A DNA stretch of 64,000 nucleotides from Pontibacter deserti (GCF_023630255.1 NZ_JALPRS010000001.1:930001-994000); one strand, 5' to 3'; shown: positions 8,223-18,285, numbered from the stretch's first letter. Program-made: numbers and translations. Notes: generated from the letters alone by a model not told the origin.

Positions 8223-8645
8223 ATGATACTCTATAATTCAGAGGCTTTGTCGATCAGTTTGCCAGTTGGTAATGAATGGGTGTGCGTGGAGTGTACAAAG
8301 CAGCCGGGGTATCTTAATTTTAAAGCAGGATTGATGAAAGCTCTGGAGTATATCAGGACAAATCATATTAATTCGTGGTTGTTTGACTTCAGAGAGATAG
8401 GAGAGTTAGGAGAGAAAGAAGAAACATGGTTACAGGTTCAGTTTTTTCCACAACTTATGATGCTGGGCCAGGAAAACTATTTTGCTATACTTGTTTCGGA
8501 ATCATGCTATAACCGCATGCTACAGGAAGCTGGCGCATATGGACTTAAAAGTTATAACTCCTTTATTATCATCGATACTTTCTATCAGAAAAAAGATGCT
8601 GAAGACTGGCTGCGCAGCCATACCGTAAGCCCACAGAATAGCTGA
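8223..8645 (+). CDS. SpoIIAA/STAS-like protein, paralogue 1
   Basis: A 140-residue soluble protein. Its pattern is two N-terminal strands, a helix (KAGLMKALEYI), a strand ending in WLFDF, a charged loop (GEKEETWLQ), an amphipathic segment with FFPQLMML, then strand FAILVS and a C-terminal WLRSH. It matches the SpoIIAA-like (STAS/SEC14-like) fold and aligns over its whole length with the genes at 10910 and 13094. The shared marks are a Trp after an acidic cluster, a strand reading AIL/AVV/AVI and a final WL. Function is unknown; a role in partner-switching or ligand binding is inferred from fold only. Confidence 0.65.
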   Translation: MILYNSEALSISLPVGNEWVCVECTKQPGYLNFKAGLMKALEYIRTNHINSWLFDFREIGELGEKEETWLQVQFFPQLMMLGQENYFAILVSESCYNRMLQEAGAYGLKSYNSFIIIDTFYQKKDAEDWLRSHTVSPQNS

Positions 8646-8658
8646 CATGCAAGAGAGC

Positions 8659-8709
8659 AGATTTTGAAAACAAGCATAATTGTTGTAACATGCTTGTTAA
8701 ACAAAATCT
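8659..8709 (+). repeat. Imperfect inverted repeat just upstream of the M61 gene
   Basis: AGATTTTG and AACAAGCAT on the left pair with ATGCTTGTT and CAAAATCT on the right, leaving short internal loops and a ~12-base apex. It ends 10 bases before the ATG at 8720. It may be a terminator of the STAS-like gene or a 5' UTR hairpin of the protease gene. Confidence 0.6.
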
Positions 8710-8719
8710 ACCTTAAAAC

Positions 8720-10531
8720 ATGTTTCACAAAATAAACCAACCTAAATTTTATCTGCTTATATTTCTATTATCGCTGGTAAGTATAGTCTCGCCGGCATTT
8801 GCTGCAGAACTACGCTATACCCTTGAAATGCCTGAGCCGCACACGCATTATTTTAAGGTTACGGCTGAACTGGAAGGGGCGAAGAAAAAATACATCGACT
8901 TTACAATGCCTGTCTGGGCTCCGGGTTCATATCTGATCCGGGAATTCGCTAAAAACGTTGACAGCTTTGTGGCTACAGATGGTTCCGGCAAAACTCTGCG
9001 ATCTGAGAAGATCGACAAAAACACCTGGCGTGTATATAGTAACAGAGCATCTAAGGTACAAGCCAAGTATAATGTTTATGCTTTTGAGCTATCCGTTCGT
9101 ACCAGCTTTTTAGATGCAGCTCATGGTTATGTAAATGGTACCAGTATGTTTATGTACCCTGAAGGGTATGAAAAGCAAGCGGGTACGCTTATCGTAAAGC
9201 CTCACAAGAGCTTCAGCAAAGTTTCTACTGGTCTTAAATCTACAGGTAAGTTTACTTATACTTTCCCTAACTATGATATACTTGGAGACTCACCACTGGA
9301 GATTGGTAATCACGAAATTTATACTTTTGAAGCTGCAGGCGTACCGCATGAAGTAGCTATGTTTGGTGAGGGGAATTATAACCCTGAGCGTTTAATAGCC
9401 GACATGAAGCGTGTAACTGAAGAGGCCATCGCGATAATGGGGGAGCTACCTGTAGATCGTTATGTATTTATAGTTCATAACCTGCAGCGTGGCGGTGGCG
9501 GACTGGAACACCTGAACTCTACTACTCTACAGACCAGCCGTTTTAACTATGGCACCGAAAGTGGCTATACAGGTTTCCTAAGCCTGGTTGCCCATGAGTA
9601 TTTCCACCTTTGGAATGTAAAGCGTCTGCGTCCTGCACCACTAGGTCCGTTTAACTATAACGAAGAGAATTATACCAAGCTGCTTTGGGTATCAGAAGGT
9701 ATTACGAGTTACTATGACGACCTGATCGTTCGTCGTGCTGGCTTAACTCCTGAACAACGTTACCTGGATGTAGTAGCCGGAAGTATAAACTCAGTTGAGA
9801 ACACACCTGGTAATGCTGTACAACCAGTGAGTGAATCCAGTTTTGATGCCTGGATAAAGTATTACCGTCAGAATGAAAACTCCAGCAATGCTGAAGTATC
9901 TTATTACACGAAAGGTGGTGTGCTGGGGCATTTGCTTAACATGGAGATAATGAAGAGTTCTAATGGCAGCAAAAGTCTGGATGATGTAATGCGCAATCTT
10001 TACAAGCGCTATTACAAGCAATTAAATCGTGGCTTTACGGAAGAAGAGTTTCAGGAAGCAGTGGAACAGGTAGCAGGACATAAGATGGATGCTTTCTTCA
10101 GGGATTATGTGAACGGTACTAAATCTCCGGACTACAACGCATATTTTAATGCAGCCGGGCTTCGCCTCGTAAATCTTAATGAAGGTGCAGAAATGGGTAG
10201 TTGGGGTGCAACTACCTCTTTCAGTGATGGCAGAGTTATGGTAAGTGCTGTATCTAAGGGAAGCAGTGCTTATGAAGCTGGCCTTAATGTAAAAGATGAA
10301 ATAGTGGCTGTAAACGGCTACCGTGTAGCAAATGATCTGGACCGTTATGTGAACGGACTGCAGCCGGGAGAGGAGCTGGATGTACTTATCGCACGAGATG
10401 GTATTTTACAGAACCTATCGGTGAAGATTCTAAAGGATACGCGTACACGCTACAAGTTCGAGAAATTGCCTAACCCGACAGCCGAGCAGGTAAAAATCTA
10501 TAATACTTGGCTAAAGGCAACTAATTCTTAA
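8720..10531 (+). CDS. M61 family metallopeptidase with C-terminal PDZ domain
   Basis: A 603-residue exported protease. The signal peptide ends near SPAFAAE (residue 29). The N-terminal beta domain runs to ~210. The catalytic domain follows, with the zinc motif HEYFH at 292-296 and WNVKRLRP after it. A PDZ domain (about 495-575) contains VSKGSSAYEAGLNVKDEIVAVNG. M61 (glycyl aminopeptidase) enzymes are gluzincins acting on peptides in the periplasm or outside the cell; the PDZ domain probably positions substrate. It follows a STAS-like gene by 74 bases with a strong inverted repeat between them, and ends at an intrinsic terminator. Confidence 0.93.
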   Translation: MFHKINQPKFYLLIFLLSLVSIVSPAFAAELRYTLEMPEPHTHYFKVTAELEGAKKKYIDFTMPVWAPGSYLIREFAKNVDSFVATDGSGKTLRSEKIDKNTWRVYSNRASKVQAKYNVYAFELSVRTSFLDAAHGYVNGTSMFMYPEGYEKQAGTLIVKPHKSFSKVSTGLKSTGKFTYTFPNYDILGDSPLEIGNHEIYTFEAAGVPHEVAMFGEGNYNPERLIADMKRVTEEAIAIMGELPVDRYVFIVHNLQRGGGGLEHLNSTTLQTSRFNYGTESGYTGFLSLVAHEYFHLWNVKRLRPAPLGPFNYNEENYTKLLWVSEGITSYYDDLIVRRAGLTPEQRYLDVVAGSINSVENTPGNAVQPVSESSFDAWIKYYRQNENSSNAEVSYYTKGGVLGHLLNMEIMKSSNGSKSLDDVMRNLYKRYYKQLNRGFTEEEFQEAVEQVAGHKMDAFFRDYVNGTKSPDYNAYFNAAGLRLVNLNEGAEMGSWGATTSFSDGRVMVSAVSKGSSAYEAGLNVKDEIVAVNGYRVANDLDRYVNGLQPGEELDVLIARDGILQNLSVKILKDTRTRYKFEKLPNPTAEQVKIYNTWLKATNS

Positions 10532-10557
10532 ACATCTTATTGTTCTAAAATTATATT

Positions 10558-10595
10558 AAAGGGAAGTACAGCTTACAAAAGCTATACTTCCCTTT
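10558..10595 (+). terminator. Intrinsic terminator of the M61 gene
   Basis: AAAGGGAAGTA pairs with TACTTCCCTTT, with an inner AGCTT/AAGCT stem, and is followed by TTCTTTTT. Confidence 0.85.
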
Positions 10596-10847
10596 TCTTT
10601 TTAAAATCAGTACAAATTTCCGAACACAAATTTTTATGGTCAATTCTTCATTATTCTAAAGCACTAACTATAAAAAGTTCTTCTATTTTTCAGAGTGCTA
10701 TTATGTTATCGTTAATATGCATCATAATATAGAATAACCTTAAATGGGTTCTGCTAAGGCACTTTTTGTTATAGTTATAATAGAATTAGCAAGATGTTTT
10801 CTTTATATATTGTTTATAATATTCTTTAACTAATACAATTTAAGATT

Positions 10848-10877
10848 TTGATTTGAGCTTTTTATTAGATAAATTTC
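10848..10877 (+). promoter_or_regulatory. Bacteroidota-type promoter of STAS-like paralogue 2
   Basis: TTG at 10848-10850 and TAAATTTC at 10870-10877 are separated by 19 bases, matching the Bacteroidota consensus in spacing and nearly in sequence. The predicted start near 10884 leaves a ~26-base leader before the ATG at 10910. Confidence 0.55.
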
Positions 10878-10909
10878 GTGCAAATTGGTAAATAAATAGT
10901 TGTGATGGC

Positions 10910-11362
10910 ATGGTAGTTTATTCTACATCATTTTCTGACATCATCTTTGATAGTGAATTGGAAATTTTACAGGTAATCTGGAAAGCGAAGCCAACCGACA
11001 GCGCTTTTATAGAAACTTACCTGCAGGGGCTTACTTTTGTACAGGAGGTAAGACCAGTTAAACTATACTGTACCGACCTTACTGCTATCGGCCCGTTGGA
11101 GCGTGAACAGGAGGGCTGGTTAAACAACGTTTATTATGAGAAGTTGCACGAAACTATCAACTCTGATATTTGTGTGGCTGTCGTTTTTTCTGAAGAACAT
11201 TTCAAAGCAATTATCACAAACTACGCTGCTACAGGAACATCTTCGTCACACAATTTTATACTTTTCAATTATTTTACTGATCGCAAAGAAGCTACTTACT
11301 GGCTTGAGAGCGTAAAAAAAGGCCAGGATACTATTGTATTCCCAACCTTTGCCTGTAAATAA
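10910..11362 (+). CDS. SpoIIAA/STAS-like protein, paralogue 2
   Basis: A 150-residue soluble protein sharing the secondary-structure pattern of its neighbours at 8223 and 13094: N-terminal strands (EILQVIWKA), helix (FIETYLQGL), strand LYCTDL, charged loop EREQEGWL, then strand ICVAVVFS and terminal TYWLESV. Sequence identity to the other two is low, but motif order is the same. The ATG at 10910 is used because the one at 10905 runs into a stop after two codons. No catalytic residues are recognised. It is monocistronic with its own promoter and is convergent with glutamate dehydrogenase. Confidence 0.65.
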   Translation: MVVYSTSFSDIIFDSELEILQVIWKAKPTDSAFIETYLQGLTFVQEVRPVKLYCTDLTAIGPLEREQEGWLNNVYYEKLHETINSDICVAVVFSEEHFKAIITNYAATGTSSSHNFILFNYFTDRKEATYWLESVKKGQDTIVFPTFACK

Positions 11363-11379
11363 TAAGTAACTTCCTTAGC

Positions 11380-12804
11380 TTACGGAAATATTCCTAACGC
11401 TTCGTAGCTTACCCCGATTTTCTCAATTGCAGTTAAAAATGCTGCTGTTCTCATATCAGGAATATTTTTCTGACGCATGGTTTCTCTTATTTCGTGGTAG
11501 GCATTTATCATTGTATCCTCCAGACCTGAGCGTACCAGATTCACTTCGTCGGAACCTCTGGTTAATATTGCTTTTTCCTGGGTAGTCATGCTCTTACCTG
11601 ATGTAGATTCTATAGCATTTACTAATCGCTTGTAGCTGGCTTCTTCTGCGCGTTTACCCATTCGACCAAAACGTACATTTGACAGGTTTTTAAGCCATTC
11701 AAAATAAGAAACAGTTACACCGCCAGCATTCAGATAAAGGTCAGGAAGTATAATAATCCCGTTCTTAATCAGTATTTCTTCAGCCTCCTGCGTTACAGGG
11801 CCATTGGCCCCTTCTGCCACAATTTTAGCTTTTATTTTAGGCGCATTAGCCAGGTGGATCTGGTTTTCCAAGGCCGCAGGAATTAAAATATCACATTCCA
11901 TCTCCAGCAGGTCCAGCGTATTTTCTATGTTTTTACAATTCTTGAAGTTAAGTATAGAGCCTGTTTCATTGCGGTGTTTAAAGACTTCTTCTACATCTAT
12001 TCCATCAGGGTTAAAAATACCGCCTTCGCGCTCAGCTATACCTGTAATGATCGCGCCATCCTGCTGACAGAACAATGCTGCATGATAGCCCACATTACCT
12101 AAGCCCTGAACTATAACACGCTTACCTTGCATAGTGCCGCCATCCAGGCTTTTGCCTTTAAGCAGTTCCGTATCAGCAAGCGCTTCACGTATGCCAAAGT
12201 ATACCCCTAAACCAGTTGCTTCGGCCCGTCCTCTAATTCCGCCTTGCCCAACAGGCTTCCCTGTTACACAACCCAGCGCATTAGTCTCACCGTACTTCAG
12301 GGCCTGGTAAGTATCAGCTATCCAGGCCATTTCGCGGCTACCTGTACCATAATCCGGGGCTGGTACATCCATTCCGGGTCCTATCAGGTTTTTCTTGATA
12401 AGCTCAGCGGCATACCTGCGGGTTACTTTTTCAAGTGTCTTAACAGAGCTGGTTCTGGGGTTTATCTTTACACCACCTTTAGCGCCTCCAAAAGGTACAT
12501 CCACCACAGCGCATTTAAAAGTCATCAGGGTAGCCAGTGCTTTTACTTCATCTTCATCTACCTGCATGCTAAAACGAATACCACCTTTTGACGGGAGCTT
12601 ATGATGGCTGTGCTGCACACGGATGCCTTCTATCACTTCTATTTTTCCATCTATCTCTACCGGGAAGGAAACCTTATATACACTGTTGCAAACCTTGATT
12701 TGCGAAAGTATACCAGAAGATAATCTGGAGTACTGAGCGGCATTGTCAAAATATTTGTGTACACTGTTCAGGAACTTGGCCCCTTCGTTCTGGTTATCTG
12801 CCAT
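11380..12804 (-). CDS. gdhA: Glu/Leu/Phe/Val family dehydrogenase (glutamate dehydrogenase)
   Basis: A 474-residue cytosolic enzyme interconverting glutamate with 2-oxoglutarate plus ammonia. The substrate domain shows KGGIRF and the catalytic-lysine block PFGGAKGGV. PAPDYGTGSREMAW follows. The Rossmann domain begins at VIVQGLGNVG, and GANGPVT lies before the C-terminal helices. Length is slightly above the usual 410-450, mainly through N- and C-terminal extensions. Amino-acid preference and NAD versus NADP use cannot be read reliably from sequence; glutamate is the most likely substrate. It stands alone and stops 17 bases from the convergent STAS-like gene. Confidence 0.93.
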   Translation of the reverse strand: MADNQNEGAKFLNSVHKYFDNAAQYSRLSSGILSQIKVCNSVYKVSFPVEIDGKIEVIEGIRVQHSHHKLPSKGGIRFSMQVDEDEVKALATLMTFKCAVVDVPFGGAKGGVKINPRTSSVKTLEKVTRRYAAELIKKNLIGPGMDVPAPDYGTGSREMAWIADTYQALKYGETNALGCVTGKPVGQGGIRGRAEATGLGVYFGIREALADTELLKGKSLDGGTMQGKRVIVQGLGNVGYHAALFCQQDGAIITGIAEREGGIFNPDGIDVEEVFKHRNETGSILNFKNCKNIENTLDLLEMECDILIPAALENQIHLANAPKIKAKIVAEGANGPVTQEAEEILIKNGIIILPDLYLNAGGVTVSYFEWLKNLSNVRFGRMGKRAEEASYKRLVNAIESTSGKSMTTQEKAILTRGSDEVNLVRSGLEDTMINAYHEIRETMRQKNIPDMRTAAFLTAIEKIGVSYEALGIFP

Positions 12805-13093
12805 GGTGTTCTATGGTTAAGGTGATAATAATTAGATGATTTTAGAACGGCAGATGAAATGTTTTGTTCTGATTTGTAATGGCTCACAGGGCTATACCTG
12901 ATTTTCAGATAATAAAAAGGTTATGCCTCCGTTAACTAAATATTACTTAATAAAGTACAAACTTTATATTTTATATAGATAAGGTAATATTATCTTGTTT
13001 AGTAACTATAAAGTATTCATATTTGTAGACATTGCTTGGTTACCGCCGCCCATTAAATTACCTATACAGTCAGTTAAACACCTTAGCCAAAGT

Positions 13094-13582
13094 ATGCAAG
13101 ATAACACTGTGCTTCAGGCACTAGATCATTCTAAAATTGCGGGTGCTGTTTTCCCGGGAGAAGAACATGTAACGGAGAACCTTTATGTGGCTTTTGATGA
13201 TGCTACTGAGATACTACATGTGAAGTGGCAAGGAGAAGTAGATACTAAAGATTTTCGTGATGGGTACATGCATATACTTAGAATGGTGCGATTCTTCAAA
13301 CCATCCAGGTGGATACTTGACCTGCAAAGCAGAGACAGTATAAAAAAGGAAGATCAGCAATGGGTGATAAAAAACGTTTTCCCGCAGATACTCCGGATGC
13401 TTAACCAGGATGTTTTTATTGCTGTGATACTGCCGGTTTCGCTATATGAAAGCCTGATGCATGGTCTTAGCGGGGATGAGTTTATAGACAAAGAAAACCT
13501 GTTGATCATGAACCACTTCTTATACTATGAGGAATGTGTCAGGTGGTTACAGGAAGTAAATGTTGCCAGTGAACGCGCATAA
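13094..13582 (+). CDS. SpoIIAA/STAS-like protein, paralogue 3
   Basis: The frame is open from a TTG at 12995, but the ATG at 13094 (MQDNTVLQ) fits the family start better and gives 162 residues. The fold pattern repeats that of the genes at 8223 and 10910: strand EILHVKW, helix DFRDGYMHIL, strand RWILDLQ, charged loop KKEDQQWV, FPQILRML, strand FIAVILP, and closing CVRWLQEV. The FPQ motif is shared with paralogue 1. Its function is unknown. It is transcribed alone and ends at a strong bidirectional terminator. Confidence 0.65.
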   Translation: MQDNTVLQALDHSKIAGAVFPGEEHVTENLYVAFDDATEILHVKWQGEVDTKDFRDGYMHILRMVRFFKPSRWILDLQSRDSIKKEDQQWVIKNVFPQILRMLNQDVFIAVILPVSLYESLMHGLSGDEFIDKENLLIMNHFLYYEECVRWLQEVNVASERA

Positions 13583-13599
13583 TTGATACTACCTATAAA

Positions 13600-13636
13600 A
13601 CAAAAGGCCTGGCTATACATTAGCCAGGCCTTTTGT
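13600..13636. terminator. Bidirectional intrinsic terminator
   Basis: ACAAAAGGCCTGGCTA and its complement form a 16-bp stem with a five-base loop between the convergent STAS-like gene and the FKBP gene. Confidence 0.9.
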
Positions 13637-13655
13637 TTTATTAAATACAACTCGC

Positions 13656-14255
13656 TTAGTGAACTGAGATCAGTTCTACATCAAAAATGAGCGTAGCATT
13701 TGGTCCAATTACATCACCAGCCCCTTGAGAGCCATACGCCAGGTTAGAAGGGATGTAAAGTCTCCATTTTGCACCTTCTTTCATTAACTGCAACGCTTCT
13801 GTCCAGCCGGCAATTACGCCATTTACAGGGAAAGTAGCTGGCTGACCACGCTCGTAAGATGAGTCAAAAGTAGTACCGTCTATAAGTGTACCATGATAAT
13901 GTGTTGTTACTTTATCAGACGCTGAAGGTGATTTGCCTGAACCTTCATTTAACACCTCGTATTGCAAACCGCTTGGTAAAGTCTTTACACCGGCTTTATT
14001 TTTATTTTCAGCTAAAAAAGCCTCGCCTGCTTTTTGATTCTCAGCAGCAGCAGCGCCTTGTTTCTGGCCCATTTCCTGCTGTAGTTGCATCATAGCTTCC
14101 TGCACTTCAGCCTGCGACAATGTAGATGGTTTTCCTTCAATAGCTTCTTTCATGCCTTTGATGAAAGCATCTGGATTTACATCTATTCCCTGTTTTTTAA
14201 GGTTGCCTGCCATGTCGCGGCCAATAATGTAGCTGATCTTTTCTTGTAATGTCAT
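13656..14255 (-). CDS. FKBP-type peptidyl-prolyl cis-trans isomerase (FklB/Mip-like)
   Basis: A 199-residue protein. The N-terminal helical dimerisation region (about 1-85, with DMAGNLKKQGIDVNPDAFIKG) is typical of the FKBP_N domain. The FKBP catalytic domain (about 95-199) has THYHGTLIDGTTFDSS, GVIAGWTEAL and IPSNLAYG. It catalyses cis-trans isomerisation at proline and helps proteins fold. No signal peptide is visible, so it is probably cytoplasmic, unlike the periplasmic FkpA relatives. It has its own terminator. Confidence 0.92.
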   Translation of the reverse strand: MTLQEKISYIIGRDMAGNLKKQGIDVNPDAFIKGMKEAIEGKPSTLSQAEVQEAMMQLQQEMGQKQGAAAAENQKAGEAFLAENKNKAGVKTLPSGLQYEVLNEGSGKSPSASDKVTTHYHGTLIDGTTFDSSYERGQPATFPVNGVIAGWTEALQLMKEGAKWRLYIPSNLAYGSQGAGDVIGPNATLIFDVELISVH

Positions 14256-14376
14256 GTATGTATTGATATGTGAAAGAAAGTATAAAAGTATAAGATAAGA
14301 AGGTTTTAACCTAATGCCTCTATAAACGGCAAAAGCGAACTATAGGTCCGCTTTCACTTTTTAAAACGTAATCAAA

Positions 14377-14508
14377 TTATAGATACATGTGAACTTCTTC
14401 TTCAGAAAGATCAATATGTATATCGTGGGAGGTTAGCCAGCCTTTCATAAAAAAGCCAAATGTTGTGCCTAGTAGCAGCAACGAAGATATAGTTGAAAGT
14501 CGCTTCAT
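14377..14508 (-). CDS. Small single-span membrane peptide (43 aa)
   Basis: An ATG at 14508 opens a 43-codon frame ending at 14377. It starts MKRLSTISSLLLLGTTFGFF, a basic start and hydrophobic helix that could be a signal anchor, and ends in an acidic tail (LSEEEVHMYL). It lies between two genes of the same strand. The positive-inside start and hydrophobic core make a real small protein plausible, but there is no family or clear ribosome site to confirm it. Confidence 0.45.
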   Translation of the reverse strand: MKRLSTISSLLLLGTTFGFFMKGWLTSHDIHIDLSEEEVHMYL

Positions 14509-14626
14509 GATGCTTTTGTAAAGGGTTATTTTATACCTACTAACGTGTAGTGTTATTGAAGGTTACTTCTGTATATTATTATATTTTAAACTTATTATTA
14601 AGAGAATGTTATGTTGCATGTATAAC

Positions 14627-14659
14627 AAAAAAGGAGCCAGTTTTAACCGGCTCCTTTTT
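14627..14659 (-). terminator. Intrinsic terminator of icmF
   Basis: AAAAAGGAGCC pairs with GGCTCCTTTTT, 28 bases past the icmF stop. The A/T arms make it usable from both sides. Confidence 0.88.
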
Positions 14660-14686
14660 ATTTAACTTATACTTCAGAAGTATAAC

Positions 14687-17600
14687 TTACATGTTTCTGC
14701 GGTACTGTCCGCCTACTTCAAATAATGCGTTGGTAATCTGGCCAAGCGAGCAGTATTTCACCGTCTCCATCATCTCCTCGAAGATGTTACCGTTGTTGAT
14801 CGCCACCTGCTGGATACGCTTCAACATTTCAGCTGATTTATCTGCGTTACGCTGGTGCAGCGACTGCAGCATCGAGATCTGGTACTGTTTCTCTTCTTCG
14901 GTAGCACGGATAACTTCCTGCGGAATAACCGTAGGAGAGCCCTGAGAAGAAAGGAATGTATTCACACCGATGATCGGGTACTCGCCGGTATGCTTCAGGG
15001 TCTCATAGTATAAACTTTCCTCCTGGATCTTACCGCGCTGGTACATGGTCTCCATTGCACCCAATACGCCGCCACGCTCTGTTATGCGGTCAAACTCTAA
15101 CAATACTGCTTCTTCAACAAGGTCTGTTAGCTCTTCTATGATGAACGAGCCTTGCAGCGGGTTCTCGTTTTTGGCAAGCCCTAACTCACGGTTGATGATC
15201 AGCTGAATCGCCATTGCACGACGTACAGAAGCCTCTGTAGGTGTTGTGATTGCCTCGTCGTAAGCGTTCGTGTGCAGCGAGTTACAGTTATCGTAAATAG
15301 CGTAAAGCGCCTGAAGCGTAGTGCGGATATCGTTAAAGTCGATCTCCTGTGCGTGCAGCGAACGGCCTGATGTCTGGATGTGGTACTTCAACATCTGCGA
15401 ACGGGCATCGGCGTTATACTTGTGCTTCATCGCCTTCGCCCAGATTCTTCTGGCTACACGGCCAATTACCGCGTACTCCGGATCGATACCGTTAGAGAAG
15501 AAGAAGCTCAGGTTTGGCGCAAACTTGTTGATGTCCATGCCGCGGCTCACGTAATACTCTACAAAGGTAAAGCCGTTGGCAAGCGTAAAGGCCAGCTGCG
15601 AAATCGGGTTAGCACCGGCTTCTGCAATGTGGTAACCTGAGATGGACACCGAGTAGAAGTTGCGCACGTTCCTGTTGATGAAGTACTGCTGTACGTCACC
15701 CATCAAACGAAGCGAGAACTCTGTAGAGAAGATACAGGTGTTTTGAGCCTGGTCTTCTTTCAGGATATCGGCTTGCACGGTACCGCGCACAGCTGCCAGT
15801 GTACGGGTTTTGATGGGCTCGTATACTTCAGCAGGTAATACCTGGTCGCCGGTTACACCCAGCAACATCAAGCCTAAGCCATCATTTCCTTTTGGCAACT
15901 CGCCCTGGTATCTTGGACGCTCAACACCTTTCTCTTTATAGATAGCGTCGATCTTCTGGTTTATTTCTTCTTCCAGGCCATGCTCTTTAATGTATAGCTC
16001 ACATTGCTGGTCGATGGCGGCGTTCATGAAGAAGCCGGTAAGTATAGCTGCCGGACCGTTGATGGTCATCGAAACCGACGTCATTGGGTCTGCCAGGTTG
16101 AAGCCGGAGTATAGTTTCTTGGCATCATCGAGGCAGCAAATGCTTACGCCTGAGTTACCAATTTTACCATAGATGTCTGGTCTGAAATCCGGGTCTTCGC
16201 CGTACAGCGTTACCGAGTCAAACGCTGTAGACAGACGCTTGGCTGGCATGCCTAAACTTACGTAGTGGAAGCGGCGGTTCGTGCGCTCTGGTCCACCTTC
16301 GCCGGCAAACATACGGGTAGGGTCTTCGCCTTCGCGCTTGAACGGGAATACACCGGCAGTGTAAGGGAACTCACCCGGCACGTTTTCCTGCAGGTTCCAC
16401 TTCAATAGATCGCCCCATGCTTCGTAGCGTGGCGTAGCAACTTTAGGAATCTGTAAGTGAGAAAGCGACTCTGTATGTGTCTTTATCTTCAGTTCTTTGT
16501 CGCGTACCTTAAACACGTAGAATTCATTCTTGTAGGCCTGTACTTTCTCTTTCCAATTCTCGAGTATCTTCTTGTTCTGGCCATCTAAGCTTAAAGCGAC
16601 TTCAGCGTAAGCTTCTTCCAACTGCTTCACCAGTCTATCTTTATCGGCAATTTCTATACTTTGAACAGCTTCGATAGACTTTTTGATACCGTATAGTTTC
16701 TGAGCAACTTCTGCCTGGTCCTTGCTCCACTTGTCGTAGTTGCGGATAGTTTCAGAAATCTCAGACAGATAACGGGTACGGGCAGGAGGAATGATGTATA
16801 CTTTCTCCGACATCTCCTGCGAGGTGTGCAGGTTAGAGTTAAATTCTACACCAGTTTTCCCCTGGATCTTGGCCATTACCGCACGGTACAGGCGGTTCAT
16901 ACCCGGGTCGTTGAACTGGGAGGCGATGGTGCCGAAAACCGGAATATCGTCATCATTTACATCCCATAGTTGATGGTTGCGCTTGTACTGCTTCTTTACA
17001 TCGCGGATGGCATCCAATGCACCCCGCTTATCAAATTTGTTCAGGGCGATCACATCGGCAAAGTCCAGCATGTCGATCTTCTCGAGCTGCGTGGCGGCAC
17101 CGTATTCCGGCGTCATCACGTACAGGCTCATGTCCGAGTGCTCGATGATCTCCGTGTCAGACTGACCAATACCGGAAGTTTCCAGAATGATCAGATCAAA
17201 ATCAGCAGCCTTTACAATGTCCACAGCGTCCTGTACATACTTGCTCAGGGCCAGGTTGCTCTGGCGGGTTGCCAGCGAGCGCATGTACACTCTTTCGTTC
17301 GAGATCGAGTTCATGCGGATACGGTCACCTAATAAAGCACCACCAGTCTTACGCTTTGATGGGTCTACAGAAATAATTGCAATCTTCTTGTCAGGGAAGT
17401 CCAGCAGGAAACGGCGCACCAATTCATCCACCAAGGATGATTTACCGGCACCACCAGTACCTGTTATACCCAACACCGGCGTTTTTACTTCTTTCGCCTG
17501 CTCTTTAACAGAGTCAAGTATAGTTCTGGCTTCTTCCGGGAAGTTCTCGGCAGCTGAGATAAGTCTTGCAATGGCTTTCGGGTCTTTATCGCGCAGGTGC

Positions 17601-18073
17601 TTGGCTTCGCCATTCAGGTTCTGGCCTGTCGGGAAGTCGCATTTCTGCAGCATGTCGTTGATCATGCCCTGTAGTCCCATGGCACGTCCATCATCCGGAG
17701 AATAAATTCTGGCTATACCGTAACCGTGCAGTTCTTCGATTTCGGTTGGAAGTATAACTCCGCCACCGCCACCGAAAATACGGATATGGCCGCAGCCGCG
17801 CTCGTTCAACAGGTCATACATGTACTTGAAGTACTCGATGTGTCCCCCTTGGTAAGACGTAATCGCAATTGCCTGCGCATCTTCCTGTATGGCACAATCC
17901 ACGATCTCCTGTACCGAACGGTTATGGCCTAAGTGTATCACCTCTGCGCCCGAGGCCTGAATGATACGACGCATGATGTTAATGGCAGCATCGTGGCCGT
18001 CGAACAAGGAAGCAGCCGTCACGATACGGATGTGGTTGACAGGCTTATATGGTTCTACTGTAGTAATTGACAT
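14687..18073 (-). CDS. icmF: Fused B12-dependent acyl-CoA mutase (isobutyryl-CoA mutase fused, IcmF)
   Basis: A single 1128-residue chain joins three parts. Residues 1-150 are the cobalamin-binding domain, with the base-off ligand in FDGHDAA (His27) and the GGGGGVI loop. About 195-420 is a MeaB/ArgK-type G-protein chaperone with P-loop GTGGAGKS (205-212) and NKFD. From ~550 on is the mutase barrel, including [21 protein letters not shown], characteristic of IcmF. IcmF interconverts isobutyryl-CoA and n-butyryl-CoA (some also isovaleryl/pivalyl-CoA) with adenosylcobalamin, and the G domain loads and repairs the cofactor. It stands alone here; no B12 riboswitch is evident upstream. Confidence 0.93.
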   Translation of the reverse strand: MSITTVEPYKPVNHIRIVTAASLFDGHDAAINIMRRIIQASGAEVIHLGHNRSVQEIVDCAIQEDAQAIAITSYQGGHIEYFKYMYDLLNERGCGHIRIFGGGGGVILPTEIEELHGYGIARIYSPDDGRAMGLQGMINDMLQKCDFPTGQNLNGEAKHLRDKDPKAIARLISAAENFPEEARTILDSVKEQAKEVKTPVLGITGTGGAGKSSLVDELVRRFLLDFPDKKIAIISVDPSKRKTGGALLGDRIRMNSISNERVYMRSLATRQSNLALSKYVQDAVDIVKAADFDLIILETSGIGQSDTEIIEHSDMSLYVMTPEYGAATQLEKIDMLDFADVIALNKFDKRGALDAIRDVKKQYKRNHQLWDVNDDDIPVFGTIASQFNDPGMNRLYRAVMAKIQGKTGVEFNSNLHTSQEMSEKVYIIPPARTRYLSEISETIRNYDKWSKDQAEVAQKLYGIKKSIEAVQSIEIADKDRLVKQLEEAYAEVALSLDGQNKKILENWKEKVQAYKNEFYVFKVRDKELKIKTHTESLSHLQIPKVATPRYEAWGDLLKWNLQENVPGEFPYTAGVFPFKREGEDPTRMFAGEGGPERTNRRFHYVSLGMPAKRLSTAFDSVTLYGEDPDFRPDIYGKIGNSGVSICCLDDAKKLYSGFNLADPMTSVSMTINGPAAILTGFFMNAAIDQQCELYIKEHGLEEEINQKIDAIYKEKGVERPRYQGELPKGNDGLGLMLLGVTGDQVLPAEVYEPIKTRTLAAVRGTVQADILKEDQAQNTCIFSTEFSLRLMGDVQQYFINRNVRNFYSVSISGYHIAEAGANPISQLAFTLANGFTFVEYYVSRGMDINKFAPNLSFFFSNGIDPEYAVIGRVARRIWAKAMKHKYNADARSQMLKYHIQTSGRSLHAQEIDFNDIRTTLQALYAIYDNCNSLHTNAYDEAITTPTEASVRRAMAIQLIINRELGLAKNENPLQGSFIIEELTDLVEEAVLLEFDRITERGGVLGAMETMYQRGKIQEESLYYETLKHTGEYPIIGVNTFLSSQGSPTVIPQEVIRATEEEKQYQISMLQSLHQRNADKSAEMLKRIQQVAINNGNIFEEMMETVKYCSLGQITNALFEVGGQYRRNM

Positions 18074-18285
18074 ACTTTAGTAACAAGATTTTTCGAAATA
18101 TGATGCGAAGATAGGACTAAGATTTATAAGATTAAAGGATGCGCATATTTTGAATGAGTTTCGGAGCTTGACCTCAAAGTATACGTTTATCAACCTTTAG
18201 CAGTAAGGACCTGTAGCCAGCCCTAAATCTTGCAGATTATTTACTCTTGTAACTGATTTCAACGACTATAAGTTTTACCTTATAC

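Larger units (their letters stand above)
10532..10909. other. Intergenic region: terminator, AT-rich spacer, promoter
   Basis: Holds the M61 terminator at its left end and the promoter of the second STAS-like gene at its right end. The AT-rich 230 bases between show nothing further that I can support. Confidence 0.6.

Noticed and set aside
17187..17705. 172-codon frame antisense to icmF
   Set aside because: Shadow frame opposite the conserved G-protein domain.
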